From contig NC_004369.1 of the NCBI RefSeq assembly GCF_000011305.1, positions 744,001 to 808,000 on the forward strand: 64,000 bases of DNA. The letters are read 5' to 3'. Below the pieces are notes generated by a model. It searched no databases. It saw only the letters and a list, made by a program, of their open reading frames with translations, and was not told the DNA's origin. A program made the position numbers and the translations under genes. The stretch comes from Corynebacterium efficiens YS-314 (GTDB lineage Bacteria > Actinomycetota > Actinomycetes > Mycobacteriales > Mycobacteriaceae). Shown in pieces: positions 7,223 through 15,487 of the stretch (position 1 is the first letter of the stretch; each line of letters starts with the position of its first letter).

Positions 7223-10200
7223 GTGGTTACAACAACACCCTCCACGCTGCCGGCGTTCAAAAAGATCCTGGTGGCCAACCGAGGTGAAATCGCGGTGCGA
7301 GCATTCCGCGCCGCCTACGAGACCGGGGCCGCAACCGTGGCCATCTACCCCCGGGAGGACCGTGGCTCCTTCCACCGCTCCTTCGCCTCCGAGGCGGTGA
7401 GGATCGGAACCGAGGGCTCACCCGTCAAGGCGTACCTCGATATTGATGAGATCATCAACGCCGCCAAGAAGGTGAAAGCGGACGCGGTCTACCCGGGGTA
7501 TGGTTTCCTTTCGGAAAATGCCCAGCTCGCGCGTGAATGCGCGGAGAACGGCATTACCTTCATCGGTCCCACCCCGGAGGTGCTCGACCTCACGGGCGAC
7601 AAGTCCAAGGCTGTGTCCGCCGCGAAGAAGGCCGGGCTGCCGGTGCTGGCGGAATCCACCCCCAGCACCGACATCGATGAGATCGTCAAGAGTGCCGAGG
7701 GGCAGACCTACCCGATCTTCGTCAAGGCCGTCGCAGGTGGTGGCGGGCGTGGTATGCGGTTCGTCGAGAAGCCCGAGGACCTGCGTGAGCTGGCCAGGGA
7801 GGCCTCCCGCGAGGCGGAGGCCGCTTTCGGTGACGGATCCGTCTACGTCGAACGGGCCGTGATCAAACCCCAGCACATCGAGGTGCAGATCCTCGGTGAT
7901 CACACCGGCGATGTCATCCACCTGTATGAACGCGACTGTTCCCTGCAGCGCCGCCACCAGAAGGTCGTGGAGATCGCACCTGCCCAGCACCTCGACCCGG
8001 AGCTGCGCGACCGCATCTGTGCCGATGCCGTGAAGTTCTGCAAATCCATCGGATACCAGGGCGCCGGCACCGTGGAGTTCCTCGTCGACGAGGCGGGCAA
8101 CCACGTCTTCATTGAGATGAACCCCCGCATCCAGGTGGAACACACCGTGACCGAGGAGGTCACCTCCGTCGACCTGGTCAAGGCGCAGATGCACCTGGCC
8201 GCCGGTGCCACCCTGAAGGAACTGGGCCTGACCCAGGACAAGATCACCACCCACGGTGCCGCCCTGCAGTGCCGCATCACCACGGAGGACCCGTCCAACA
8301 ACTTCCGGCCCGACACCGGTGTGATCACCGCCTACCGCTCCCCGGGTGGTGCGGGTGTGCGTCTCGACGGCGCAGCCCAGCTCGGCGGCGAGATCACCGC
8401 ACATTTCGATTCCATGCTGGTCAAGATGACCTGCCGCGGTTCCGATTTCGAGACCGCCGTGTCCCGAGCCCAGCGCGCCCTGGCGGAGTTCAACGTCTCC
8501 GGCGTGGCCACCAACATCGGCTTCCTGCGTGCGCTGCTGCGCGAGGAAGACTTCACCAAGAGGCGCATCGACACCGGCTTCATCGGCTCCCACCAGCACC
8601 TGCTCCAGGCCCCACCGGCCGACGATGAGCAGGGGCGGATCCTGGAATACCTGGCGGATGTCACCGTGAACAAACCCCACGGTGAACGCCCCGAGACAGC
8701 CCGTCCGATAGAGAAGCTGCCCGAGGTGGAGAACATCCCGCTGCCACGCGGCTCCCGCGACCGCCTGAAGCAGCTCGGCCCGGAGGGTTTCGCCCGCGAT
8801 CTGCGCGAACAGGATGCCCTGGCCGTCACCGACACCACCTTCCGCGATGCCCACCAGTCCCTCCTGGCCACCCGCGTGCGCTCCTTCGCGCTGACCCCGG
8901 CGGCGCGCGCCGTCGCAAAGCTCACCCCCGAGCTGCTGTCGGTGGAGGCCTGGGGCGGTGCCACCTACGACGTGGCCATGCGCTTCCTCTTCGAGGATCC
9001 GTGGGCACGCCTGGATGAGCTGCGTGAGGCGATGCCGAATGTGAACATCCAGATGCTGCTGCGTGGTCGCAACACCGTCGGGTACACCCCGTACCCCGAT
9101 TCGGTGTGCCGCGCGTTTGTGCAGGAGGCCGCCAAGTCCGGTGTGGACATCTTCCGCATCTTCGACGCGCTCAACGACATCTCCCAGATGCGCCCGGCCA
9201 TCGACGCCGTCCTGGAGACCGGCACCAGTGTTGCCGAGGTCGCCATGGCGTACTCCGGTGACCTGTCCAATCCGGGGGAGAAGCTCTACACCCTGGACTA
9301 CTACCTGAACCTGGCCGAGCAGATCGTCGACTCCGGTGCACACATCCTGGCCATCAAGGACATGGCCGGCCTGCTGCGCCCGGCCGCGGCGACCAAACTG
9401 GTCACCGCCCTGCGCCGTGAATTCGACCTGCCCGTGCATGTCCACACCCACGACACCGCCGGCGGTCAGCTGGCCACCTACCTGGCCGCCGCCAACGCCG
9501 GGGCCGATGCCGTCGACGCCGCCTCCGCACCCCTGTCCGGTACCACCTCCCAGCCGTCGATGTCCGCTCTGGTTGCCGCGTTTGCGCACACCCGACGCGA
9601 CACCGGCCTCAACCTGCAGGCCGTCTCCGACCTGGAACCGTACTGGGAGGCGGTCCGCGGACTGTACCTGCCGTTTGAATCCGGCACCCCGGGCCCGACC
9701 GGACGCGTTTACCGCCACGAGATCCCCGGCGGTCAGCTGTCCAACCTGCGTGCCCAGGCCGTTGCACTGGGTCTGGCCGACCGCTTCGAGCTCATCGAGG
9801 ACTACTACGCGGCCGTCAACGAGATGCTGGGTCGTCCGACCAAGGTCACCCCGTCCTCCAAGGTTGTCGGTGACCTCGCACTGCACCTCGTCGGTGCCGG
9901 TGTGAGCCCGGAGGATTTCGCCGCCGATCCGCAGAAGTACGACATCCCCGATTCGGTCATCGCCTTCCTCCGCGGCGAACTGGGTACCCCTCCCGGTGGC
10001 TGGCCCGAACCGCTGCGCACCCGTGCACTCGAGGGTCGCTCCCAGGGTAAGGCCCCGCTGGCGGAGATCCCCGCCGAGGAGCAGGCCCACCTGGATTCCG
10101 ATGATTCCGCGGAGCGTCGCGGCACCCTCAACCGCCTGCTGTTCCCGAAGCCGACCGAGGAGTTCCTTGAGCACCGTCGCCGCTTCGGCAACACCTCCGC

Positions 10201-10642
10201 CCTGGATGACCGCGAGTTCTTCTACGGCTTGAAGGAGGGACGTGAGGAGCTGATCCGACTGACCGGTGTGTCCACCCCGATGGTGGTCCGCCTGGATGCG
10301 GTGTCCGAACCGGATGACAAAGGCATGCGCAACGTGGTGGTCAACGTCAACGGCCAGATCCGCCCGATCAAGGTGCGCGACCGTTCCGTGGAGTCCGTCA
10401 CCGCCACCGCGGAGAAGGCCGATGCCACCAACAAGGGCCATGTCGCCGCACCATTCGCCGGTGTGGTCACCGTGACCGTCGCCGAGGGTGATGAGATCAA
10501 GGCTGGCGACGCCGTGGCCATCATTGAGGCCATGAAGATGGAGGCCACCATCACCGCGCCTGTCGACGGTGTCATCGACCGCGTCGTGGTGCCCGCCGCC
10601 ACCAAGGTCGAGGGCGGCGACCTCATCGTGGTCGTGTCCTAG
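7223..10642 (+). CDS. pyc: Pyruvate carboxylase
   Basis: The biotin enzyme carboxylates pyruvate to oxaloacetate using ATP and bicarbonate, the main anaplerotic reaction in corynebacteria. The 1139-residue length equals the C. glutamicum enzyme. Biotin carboxylase is at about 14-470 ([20 protein letters not shown] loop VAGGGGRGMRF, EMNPRIQVEH). The carboxyltransferase TIM barrel is at about 535-810 (TDTTFRDAHQSLLATR, KDMAGLLRP, HVHTHDTAGG). A tetramerisation region follows, then the biotinyl domain at about 1070-1139 with EAMKMEA; the biotinylated Lys is near residue 1105. GTG 7223 is chosen because homologues begin a few residues before STLPAFKKIL and AAAGGA lies upstream. The gene is monocistronic between two terminators. 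Confidence 0.98.
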   Translation: MVTTTPSTLPAFKKILVANRGEIAVRAFRAAYETGAATVAIYPREDRGSFHRSFASEAVRIGTEGSPVKAYLDIDEIINAAKKVKADAVYPGYGFLSENAQLARECAENGITFIGPTPEVLDLTGDKSKAVSAAKKAGLPVLAESTPSTDIDEIVKSAEGQTYPIFVKAVAGGGGRGMRFVEKPEDLRELAREASREAEAAFGDGSVYVERAVIKPQHIEVQILGDHTGDVIHLYERDCSLQRRHQKVVEIAPAQHLDPELRDRICADAVKFCKSIGYQGAGTVEFLVDEAGNHVFIEMNPRIQVEHTVTEEVTSVDLVKAQMHLAAGATLKELGLTQDKITTHGAALQCRITTEDPSNNFRPDTGVITAYRSPGGAGVRLDGAAQLGGEITAHFDSMLVKMTCRGSDFETAVSRAQRALAEFNVSGVATNIGFLRALLREEDFTKRRIDTGFIGSHQHLLQAPPADDEQGRILEYLADVTVNKPHGERPETARPIEKLPEVENIPLPRGSRDRLKQLGPEGFARDLREQDALAVTDTTFRDAHQSLLATRVRSFALTPAARAVAKLTPELLSVEAWGGATYDVAMRFLFEDPWARLDELREAMPNVNIQMLLRGRNTVGYTPYPDSVCRAFVQEAAKSGVDIFRIFDALNDISQMRPAIDAVLETGTSVAEVAMAYSGDLSNPGEKLYTLDYYLNLAEQIVDSGAHILAIKDMAGLLRPAAATKLVTALRREFDLPVHVHTHDTAGGQLATYLAAANAGADAVDAASAPLSGTTSQPSMSALVAAFAHTRRDTGLNLQAVSDLEPYWEAVRGLYLPFESGTPGPTGRVYRHEIPGGQLSNLRAQAVALGLADRFELIEDYYAAVNEMLGRPTKVTPSSKVVGDLALHLVGAGVSPEDFAADPQKYDIPDSVIAFLRGELGTPPGGWPEPLRTRALEGRSQGKAPLAEIPAEEQAHLDSDDSAERRGTLNRLLFPKPTEEFLEHRRRFGNTSALDDREFFYGLKEGREELIRLTGVSTPMVVRLDAVSEPDDKGMRNVVVNVNGQIRPIKVRDRSVESVTATAEKADATNKGHVAAPFAGVVTVTVAEGDEIKAGDAVAIIEAMKMEATITAPVDGVIDRVVVPAATKVEGGDLIVVVS

Positions 10643-10683
10643 CGACTGAGAGCCACAACCCGTCCCGGGTGCCTTGTTATCAA

Positions 10684-10713
10684 CCTCCCCCTGATGATGT
10701 TCTCAGGGGGAGG
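10684..10713. terminator. Convergent hairpin between pyc and allophanate hydrolase
   Basis: CCTCCCCCTGA and TCAGGGGGAGG form a perfect 11-bp stem with an 8-base loop, placed between two convergent genes. There is no strong T-run on either side, so it may act as a weak bidirectional terminator or a 3' stabiliser. Confidence 0.65.
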
Positions 10714-10724
10714 CTCTACGTACC

Positions 10725-12512
10725 TCACCGTGACGGTGCATGTATATCGTCCTGCTGGAGAGAATGCTCCAGGTAGGAACGCCAACCACCCCACTCCGTG
10801 ATGTCCCGTGCTGATCCCAGGCAGGCCGGTTGGAAAGAAAAACCAGTGATGGAACGGCCATCGGACAGCGAGACGGAACCAAGCGTCATCGGCTCCGGTA
10901 GAGCGGTGAGGAGCCTGGCAAGCGAGTCGTGGGAGAGCAGCCATTCCTCGCCGTCTACGGACTGCCCGTCCGCCCCGGACGGCAGTGGCCCGGTCAGTCC
11001 AGGCTTGGGTGGGGTTGTATCCAGTGCGAAGAGCCTGTAATCACTCGTGGTGGTGATGTTCCCGAGGTACACCGCGCCCAGATTAAGCAATTCACGATTG
11101 AGTGGTTGACCTCTCAGGTGGGCGCCGAACACCGCGAGCGATACCACCCTGTCACCCTCGCGTGCGTTCTCGGCCAACCAACCCGGTGCTGGATCGTTCG
11201 TGGGAGTCGGGGGACCGGTAAATGTCCTTGCCACAGCCCCCACGATGTCATCCCGGAATGCGGTGGACAGGAAAGTGACACCGAAGCTCGCAGGAAGATG
11301 ACTGCCCAGGGATCCACCGTCGGAAACGATTCCCGCCGGCACAGCAACGGCACATAGGTCGAAGAGATTGCAGAAGTTGGTGAAGGTGCCCATTGCTGCG
11401 TTCACGCCAATCGGGTCGTGTTGAACCGTTTCTATGTCGGGATGGAACGGGGCGGTGGGGACCATGATGACATCGCATGCCGACCACTCCCGCAGCGCAG
11501 CCTCCCGACGGGTCGCGAGGTCCCGCTGTGCCTCCAGGACCTCCGGGGCACTGAATCGGGTGGCCCCGGTGATGATCCCCCGCACGGTGGGGTCGATATT
11601 GTCATCGTCCCCTGCAGCCGTGACAAACTCTCCGACTGCCTCGGCGCGCTCGGCGACCAACGGCGAATCATAGAGCATCTTCGCGGCCTCGAGACTGGGA
11701 TCCAGGTTGATTTCACGGATGAGAAATCCCCGCTCCTCCAGGCGCATGACAGCGGCGTGAAAAGCCCTGACCCACGTTTCTGACATTGAGGGCAGCGTCG
11801 TGGGAATGCCGACCACCGGGGATACGGGGGGTTTCATGGCCAGGTCGTGGGGGAGTTCCCGGTGGCCGGATTGTGCCATGATCTGCATGACGAGCTCGGC
11901 GATGGGAAGATCGGGTGCCAGCACAGTCACGCAATCGTAACTGGCGCAGGCTGGCACAACCCCGTCATTGGACACCAATCCGATTGTGGGTTTGATGCCG
12001 ACTATTCCCTGCAAACCAGCCGGAATCCGACCTGAACCCGCAGTATCAGTGCCCAGGGCGGCATCGACCAACCCCAGGGAGACAGCGACTGCTGAACCTG
12101 AGGATGAACCACCGGATATCCGCTCGGGAACGATGGCATCCCTGACCGCGCCGTACGGGGAGCGGGTCCCCACGAGGCCGGTGGCGAACTGATCGAGGTT
12201 GGTTTTGCCCACGACAAGGGCCCCCTCAGACCTCAATTGGGCGACCACTGCGGAATCACGATCCGGAGTGTAGGCGAATCCGGGAGCAGCGGCGGTCGTG
12301 TCGAAACCAACGACATCGATATTATCCTTCACTGCTATCAACATGCCGGTCAGGCGACCCCGGGGGTGACGTTCATACTGCTCCGCGAGCTGTTCAGCTG
12401 CTGATTTCTTATCAAGGAGGGAGATGAAGATCTCGTCGCGACCAGAGTGACGTAGAGAATGGAAGAAGCGTTCCAGCTTCTGCAGGGCGTCTGTATGCGT
12501 CCGGAAGGGCAT
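10725..12512 (-). CDS. atzF: Allophanate hydrolase
   Basis: The enzyme hydrolyses allophanate to ammonia and CO2, the last step of urea- or guanidine-carboxylase pathways. The 595-residue product has an N-terminal amidase-signature domain at about 40-445: Lys in IAVKDNID, Ser in GGSSSGSAVAVSLG, and the cis-Ser region GTDTAGSGRIPA form the Ser-cisSer-Lys triad. The C-terminal allophanate-hydrolase domain at about 460-595 begins near VFGAHLRGQPLNREL. The two-domain length fits AtzF/DUR1-type enzymes rather than a plain amidase. It lies 39 bases downstream of the permease gene, in the same direction, so the two are probably co-transcribed. It is convergent with pyc. Confidence 0.9.
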   Translation of the reverse strand: MPFRTHTDALQKLERFFHSLRHSGRDEIFISLLDKKSAAEQLAEQYERHPRGRLTGMLIAVKDNIDVVGFDTTAAAPGFAYTPDRDSAVVAQLRSEGALVVGKTNLDQFATGLVGTRSPYGAVRDAIVPERISGGSSSGSAVAVSLGLVDAALGTDTAGSGRIPAGLQGIVGIKPTIGLVSNDGVVPACASYDCVTVLAPDLPIAELVMQIMAQSGHRELPHDLAMKPPVSPVVGIPTTLPSMSETWVRAFHAAVMRLEERGFLIREINLDPSLEAAKMLYDSPLVAERAEAVGEFVTAAGDDDNIDPTVRGIITGATRFSAPEVLEAQRDLATRREAALREWSACDVIMVPTAPFHPDIETVQHDPIGVNAAMGTFTNFCNLFDLCAVAVPAGIVSDGGSLGSHLPASFGVTFLSTAFRDDIVGAVARTFTGPPTPTNDPAPGWLAENAREGDRVVSLAVFGAHLRGQPLNRELLNLGAVYLGNITTTSDYRLFALDTTPPKPGLTGPLPSGADGQSVDGEEWLLSHDSLARLLTALPEPMTLGSVSLSDGRSITGFSFQPACLGSARDITEWGGWRSYLEHSLQQDDIHAPSR

Positions 12513-12551
12513 GATGGTCCTTTCTTTCTGATGGTTATCCCGGTGTGGCGG

Positions 12552-14315
12552 TCAAAAATGGGTGGAACGGTCGGGGATTGCTGACTGGGGTACCACAGCC
12601 CCGGTTGAAGTCCCGGTTGAAGTTCGGGTTGAAGTCCGGGCGGATTCTGCATGGATTCCGGTGGCCTCTGTACCCGTGACCACATCTGTGGGATCGGGGG
12701 TTATGGTCATGGTGGCTGGGGGCGCAGCTGCGGTGTGGGAGTTTCGGGGAGACTCCAGGGCAACCGGGTGTGGGTGGGCCCGGTTCCGGGGGAAGGCCAT
12801 CAGGCCGAGGATGATCACGGCACCAACGGCGATCGGTCCGGCCCACTGCATGATCGGCGTATCGCCTGACGGGTTGTAGATCTCGGCGCGTGGCCAGGAG
12901 AGGTTCACGACCATGACGGTGCCGTAGACGACGGCACAAATATTGACAGGCAGCCCCCACCGCCCCAGGGTGAACAACTGCTTGCCATTGGCATCGGTGC
13001 TGGTGCCTCGGTCATAGGGCCAACCCTGGATTCGTCGAAGCAGCAGGGGGGCGGTGACCAGGAGGTAGGCCAGGTAGATCAGGATGATGCAGACACTGGT
13101 GATGGTGGCGAAGAGGGCATCGTTGCCTACATTGATGAGCAGAATGAGAATGCAGGCGACACCGACCACGATGGAGGGGAGAATCGGGGTGCCCGTCGTT
13201 GTGTTGACCCTGGACAGCATTCGCGAGGCCGGAAGGCGGTGGTCACGTGCCATGGAGAACATCAGCCGAGACGCAGCGGTCTGGATCGCGAGCGTGCAGA
13301 TCAAAATGGCGATCGCCACGTCGATGAGTAGCACCGTTCCCCACGGGGATTCGAGGACGGTGTTGAGTACGTAGGGCAGACCCTCAACGCTGAGGCGACC
13401 GTCGGTGAGCGATGGGGCAGCCATGAGAGCACCCAGGATGAGTAGGCCACCACCGAGTGCGGAGACAGACAGTGCCTGTCGGATGGTCTTCGGTGCGACG
13501 GCCCGGGGATTGCGGGTTTCCTCCGCAAGTTCACCGGCACTGCCGAAACCGACCATGACGTAGGCCGCCATCAGGGCGGAGGCGATCCAGGCACCTATGT
13601 AACCGGAGGAGTCGCCGGTCCAGTTGGTTTCGAACACCACCTGCGGACCACGTTGGGCGTGGGCAAAGAGCACACCGATGATGGCCACGACCCCCACGAG
13701 TTCACAGACGACACCGATGGTGGTGACATAGCTCATCCACCTCACGCCGATGCAGTTGATGACGGTGGTGAGGACAATGAGGACTGAACCCAGCAGGACG
13801 GCGTTGGCTGCGCCGGACGGTGATGTCAGGGTGGGGTCATCACCGATGATCTGGAAGCCGGACCAGATGTTGGGCAGGACGACCTGCAGTGCGATAGCAG
13901 CTGCTGCTGCGGTGACGATCTGGGCGAGGATCATGAACCAGCCGGCGAACCAGCCGATGAATTCCCCACCCATCCGACGGGACCACTGGTATATGGCGCC
14001 GGAGACGGGAAACCTCGCAGCCAATTCGGCGAAACACAGGGCCACCATGTACTGACCGATGAACACAGCCACCCATGTCCAAAAGAACGCAGGGCCGCCG
14101 AAACCGAAACCCAGTCCGAACAACTGGAAGATGGTTGTCAGGATGGACACGAAGCTGAAGCCGGCGGCGAAGGAGGCGAACCGGCCCAGATTTCTTTGCA
14201 GCTGTTGTTCATACCCGAAGCTGCTGAGGTCATCGGAATCGGCTGCACGGTTTTTCATATCTGGGGGTACGGACCGTGTGGTGGTGTCAACCAGGTGATT
14301 TTGGGCAGTCATCAT
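12552..14315 (-). CDS. APC-superfamily permease of the urea/guanidine carboxylase type
   Basis: The 587-residue product has about 12 membrane segments between residues 45 and 520. Its motifs GGPAFFWTWVAVFIGQYMVALCFAELA and GFGSAGELAEETRNPR are typical of amino-acid/polyamine/organocation carriers. The position beside allophanate hydrolase and the carboxylase fits the TIGR03428-like 'urea carboxylase system' permeases, so the likely cargo is guanidine, urea or a related small nitrogen compound. Two adjacent ATGs (14315, 14312) follow AAAGAAG. The cytosolic C-terminal tail of about 70 residues is low complexity (Thr/Ser/Pro/His) and includes a repeated TSTG tetrapeptide. The divergent gene is the DUF294 nucleotidyltransferase. 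Confidence 0.87.
   Translation of the reverse strand: MMTAQNHLVDTTTRSVPPDMKNRAADSDDLSSFGYEQQLQRNLGRFASFAAGFSFVSILTTIFQLFGLGFGFGGPAFFWTWVAVFIGQYMVALCFAELAARFPVSGAIYQWSRRMGGEFIGWFAGWFMILAQIVTAAAAAIALQVVLPNIWSGFQIIGDDPTLTSPSGAANAVLLGSVLIVLTTVINCIGVRWMSYVTTIGVVCELVGVVAIIGVLFAHAQRGPQVVFETNWTGDSSGYIGAWIASALMAAYVMVGFGSAGELAEETRNPRAVAPKTIRQALSVSALGGGLLILGALMAAPSLTDGRLSVEGLPYVLNTVLESPWGTVLLIDVAIAILICTLAIQTAASRLMFSMARDHRLPASRMLSRVNTTTGTPILPSIVVGVACILILLINVGNDALFATITSVCIILIYLAYLLVTAPLLLRRIQGWPYDRGTSTDANGKQLFTLGRWGLPVNICAVVYGTVMVVNLSWPRAEIYNPSGDTPIMQWAGPIAVGAVIILGLMAFPRNRAHPHPVALESPRNSHTAAAPPATMTITPDPTDVVTGTEATGIHAESARTSTRTSTGTSTGAVVPQSAIPDRSTHF
12601..12636. repeat. Three tandem 12-bp units within the permease C-terminal tail
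   Basis: The units are CCGGTTGAAGTC, CCGGTTGAAGTT and CGGGTTGAAGTC. On the coding (minus) strand each unit adds four residues (TSTR, TSTG, TSTG). The array stays in frame and probably varies in copy number between strains. Confidence 0.8.
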
Positions 14316-14410
14316 GCTTCTTTCTCAAGAGGGTGGCGGTGTCCTGCAGACCAGTGGTCTAGCAGTTCGGGGGAGGAACCTCCCCGCCGCAGTCAACACA
14401 CTAACATTTT

Positions 14411-14430
14411 TATCTATCGATCGATAGGTA
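14411..14430. promoter_or_regulatory. AmtR-like operator between permease and DUF294 gene
   Basis: TATCTATCGATCGATAGGTA contains a perfect CTAT-N6-ATAG palindrome (14414-14427). That is the core I recall for the nitrogen repressor AmtR of C. glutamicum. It lies 96 bases upstream of the permease start and 115 upstream of the divergent nucleotidyltransferase gene, so it can serve both. A second, weaker copy lies before the DUF1989 gene at 20810-20829. The rest of the 229-base region holds no gene. Confidence 0.6.
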
Positions 14431-14544
14431 ATGGTGGAAAGTGGAATTCACAGGTGGATTCGAAAGGGGCTGGCGGCACAAACCCATAGGGCAGACTTAC
14501 AGGGAAGACGTTAAGAACCAACCGCTCAAAAGGAGCCCGATCAC

Positions 14545-15414
14545 ATGAGTGAACACAACCCGTGGTTAGGCTCCGTCATTGACCACATCCGTGCTGAACG
14601 TCGCGATGGTATGTCCACCCCTGACATCACTGCGCTGTGGTCTGGTGTCATCCGGGAACGCCTGGATGATCATCTGGCAGCCACCGGCTCAATCGGTCGG
14701 GGCGAGGGCACTGTGCACTCAGATCTGGATGTCATCCGGTTGGACGAGGGGCCGGTGCCCCGGCTGCAGGCACTTGTGGATGCCGGCATCGAGGTAGATC
14801 GGCAGGGTGTTGGTCCCCACTCCGGAATCCTTCCGCGTTCCGCCGATGAGTGGACAGCACAGGTGCACGACTGGGTGACCCACCCAGCAGAGAACCGGGG
14901 GGTCGTCCTGACCGGCCTCCTAGCCGATGCCGCCCACCCTGTCCGGCAGGTGGCGGGACGCGTGGTCCCGGACAGCCCGATTGTGGCGGACATGCTCCGC
15001 GATGCCTTGTCGACGAGGGTGCCCAGGATCACCGGTGTGTTATCCCGTGGCACGGTGGGGTTGAAGAGTGAGCTGCTCACCCCTGTTGTCAAGCTCGCCC
15101 GCTGGGCGGCTCTCGCATCCGGGGCGGACGCACTGTCGACGCCCGACCGCCTGATGGCCGCTGATCCCCATTTTCTCTCATCGGCTCAGGTTGCTGATCT
15201 CCAGCGGGCCTTTGAGACTGTCCTCAGCCTGCAGGTGGATCTGGACCTGGGCCTGGTTCCGCACATGGCCGTCGACAGGCGGGGTGGCATCGTTCTCTCC
15301 TCCCTCGCCACCGACACAGTAACTGATCTGTCCAAGGTCGCCAGGACTCTACGCGGGGTGCACAAGGTCCTCGCCTATAACTTGTCGACGTCCTCGTTCA
15401 GCGGTTCCCGGTGA
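14545..15414 (+). CDS. DUF294-type nucleotidyltransferase, probable signalling enzyme
   Basis: The 289-residue product has a nucleotidyltransferase signature at about 48-66: GSIGRGE, then SDLDVIRL supplying the two metal-binding Asp residues. This matches the GlnD/DUF294 superfamily pattern. The C-terminal half (VGLKSELLTPVVKLARWAAL, STPDRLMAA, LSSAQVADLQRAFETVLSLQ) matches the helical 'substrate-binding' domain found after DUF294 domains. There is no CBS or cNMP domain. AAAAGGA precedes the ATG by about 10 bases. The gene is the only plus-strand gene inside the carboxylase locus: divergent from the permease and convergent with the carboxylase. A protein- or metabolite-nucleotidylating role in nitrogen control is inference; no substrate is known. 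Confidence 0.75.
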   Translation: MSEHNPWLGSVIDHIRAERRDGMSTPDITALWSGVIRERLDDHLAATGSIGRGEGTVHSDLDVIRLDEGPVPRLQALVDAGIEVDRQGVGPHSGILPRSADEWTAQVHDWVTHPAENRGVVLTGLLADAAHPVRQVAGRVVPDSPIVADMLRDALSTRVPRITGVLSRGTVGLKSELLTPVVKLARWAALASGADALSTPDRLMAADPHFLSSAQVADLQRAFETVLSLQVDLDLGLVPHMAVDRRGGIVLSSLATDTVTDLSKVARTLRGVHKVLAYNLSTSSFSGSR

Positions 15415-15487
15415 GGGGACGGATGCAGCTGATCCGGGTTGCGCTCCACCTACATCCCCCGCTTGGTGGCGGCGGTACCGGGTTTTC

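Noticed and set aside
7418..10441. Very long open frame antisense to pyc (about 1000 codons)
   Set aside because: Composition follows the GC-rich third-position bias of pyc; it has no ribosome-binding site and no recognisable domain. The same holds for long antisense frames over accBC (25090-27006), accD2 (47142-49574), accD1 (49853-51670) and the dehydrogenase genes (31153-33171).
10725..12512. Glutamyl-tRNA amidotransferase GatA
   Set aside because: The amidase signature is shared, but the C-terminal allophanate-hydrolase domain, the length of 595 residues and the operon neighbours point to allophanate hydrolase.
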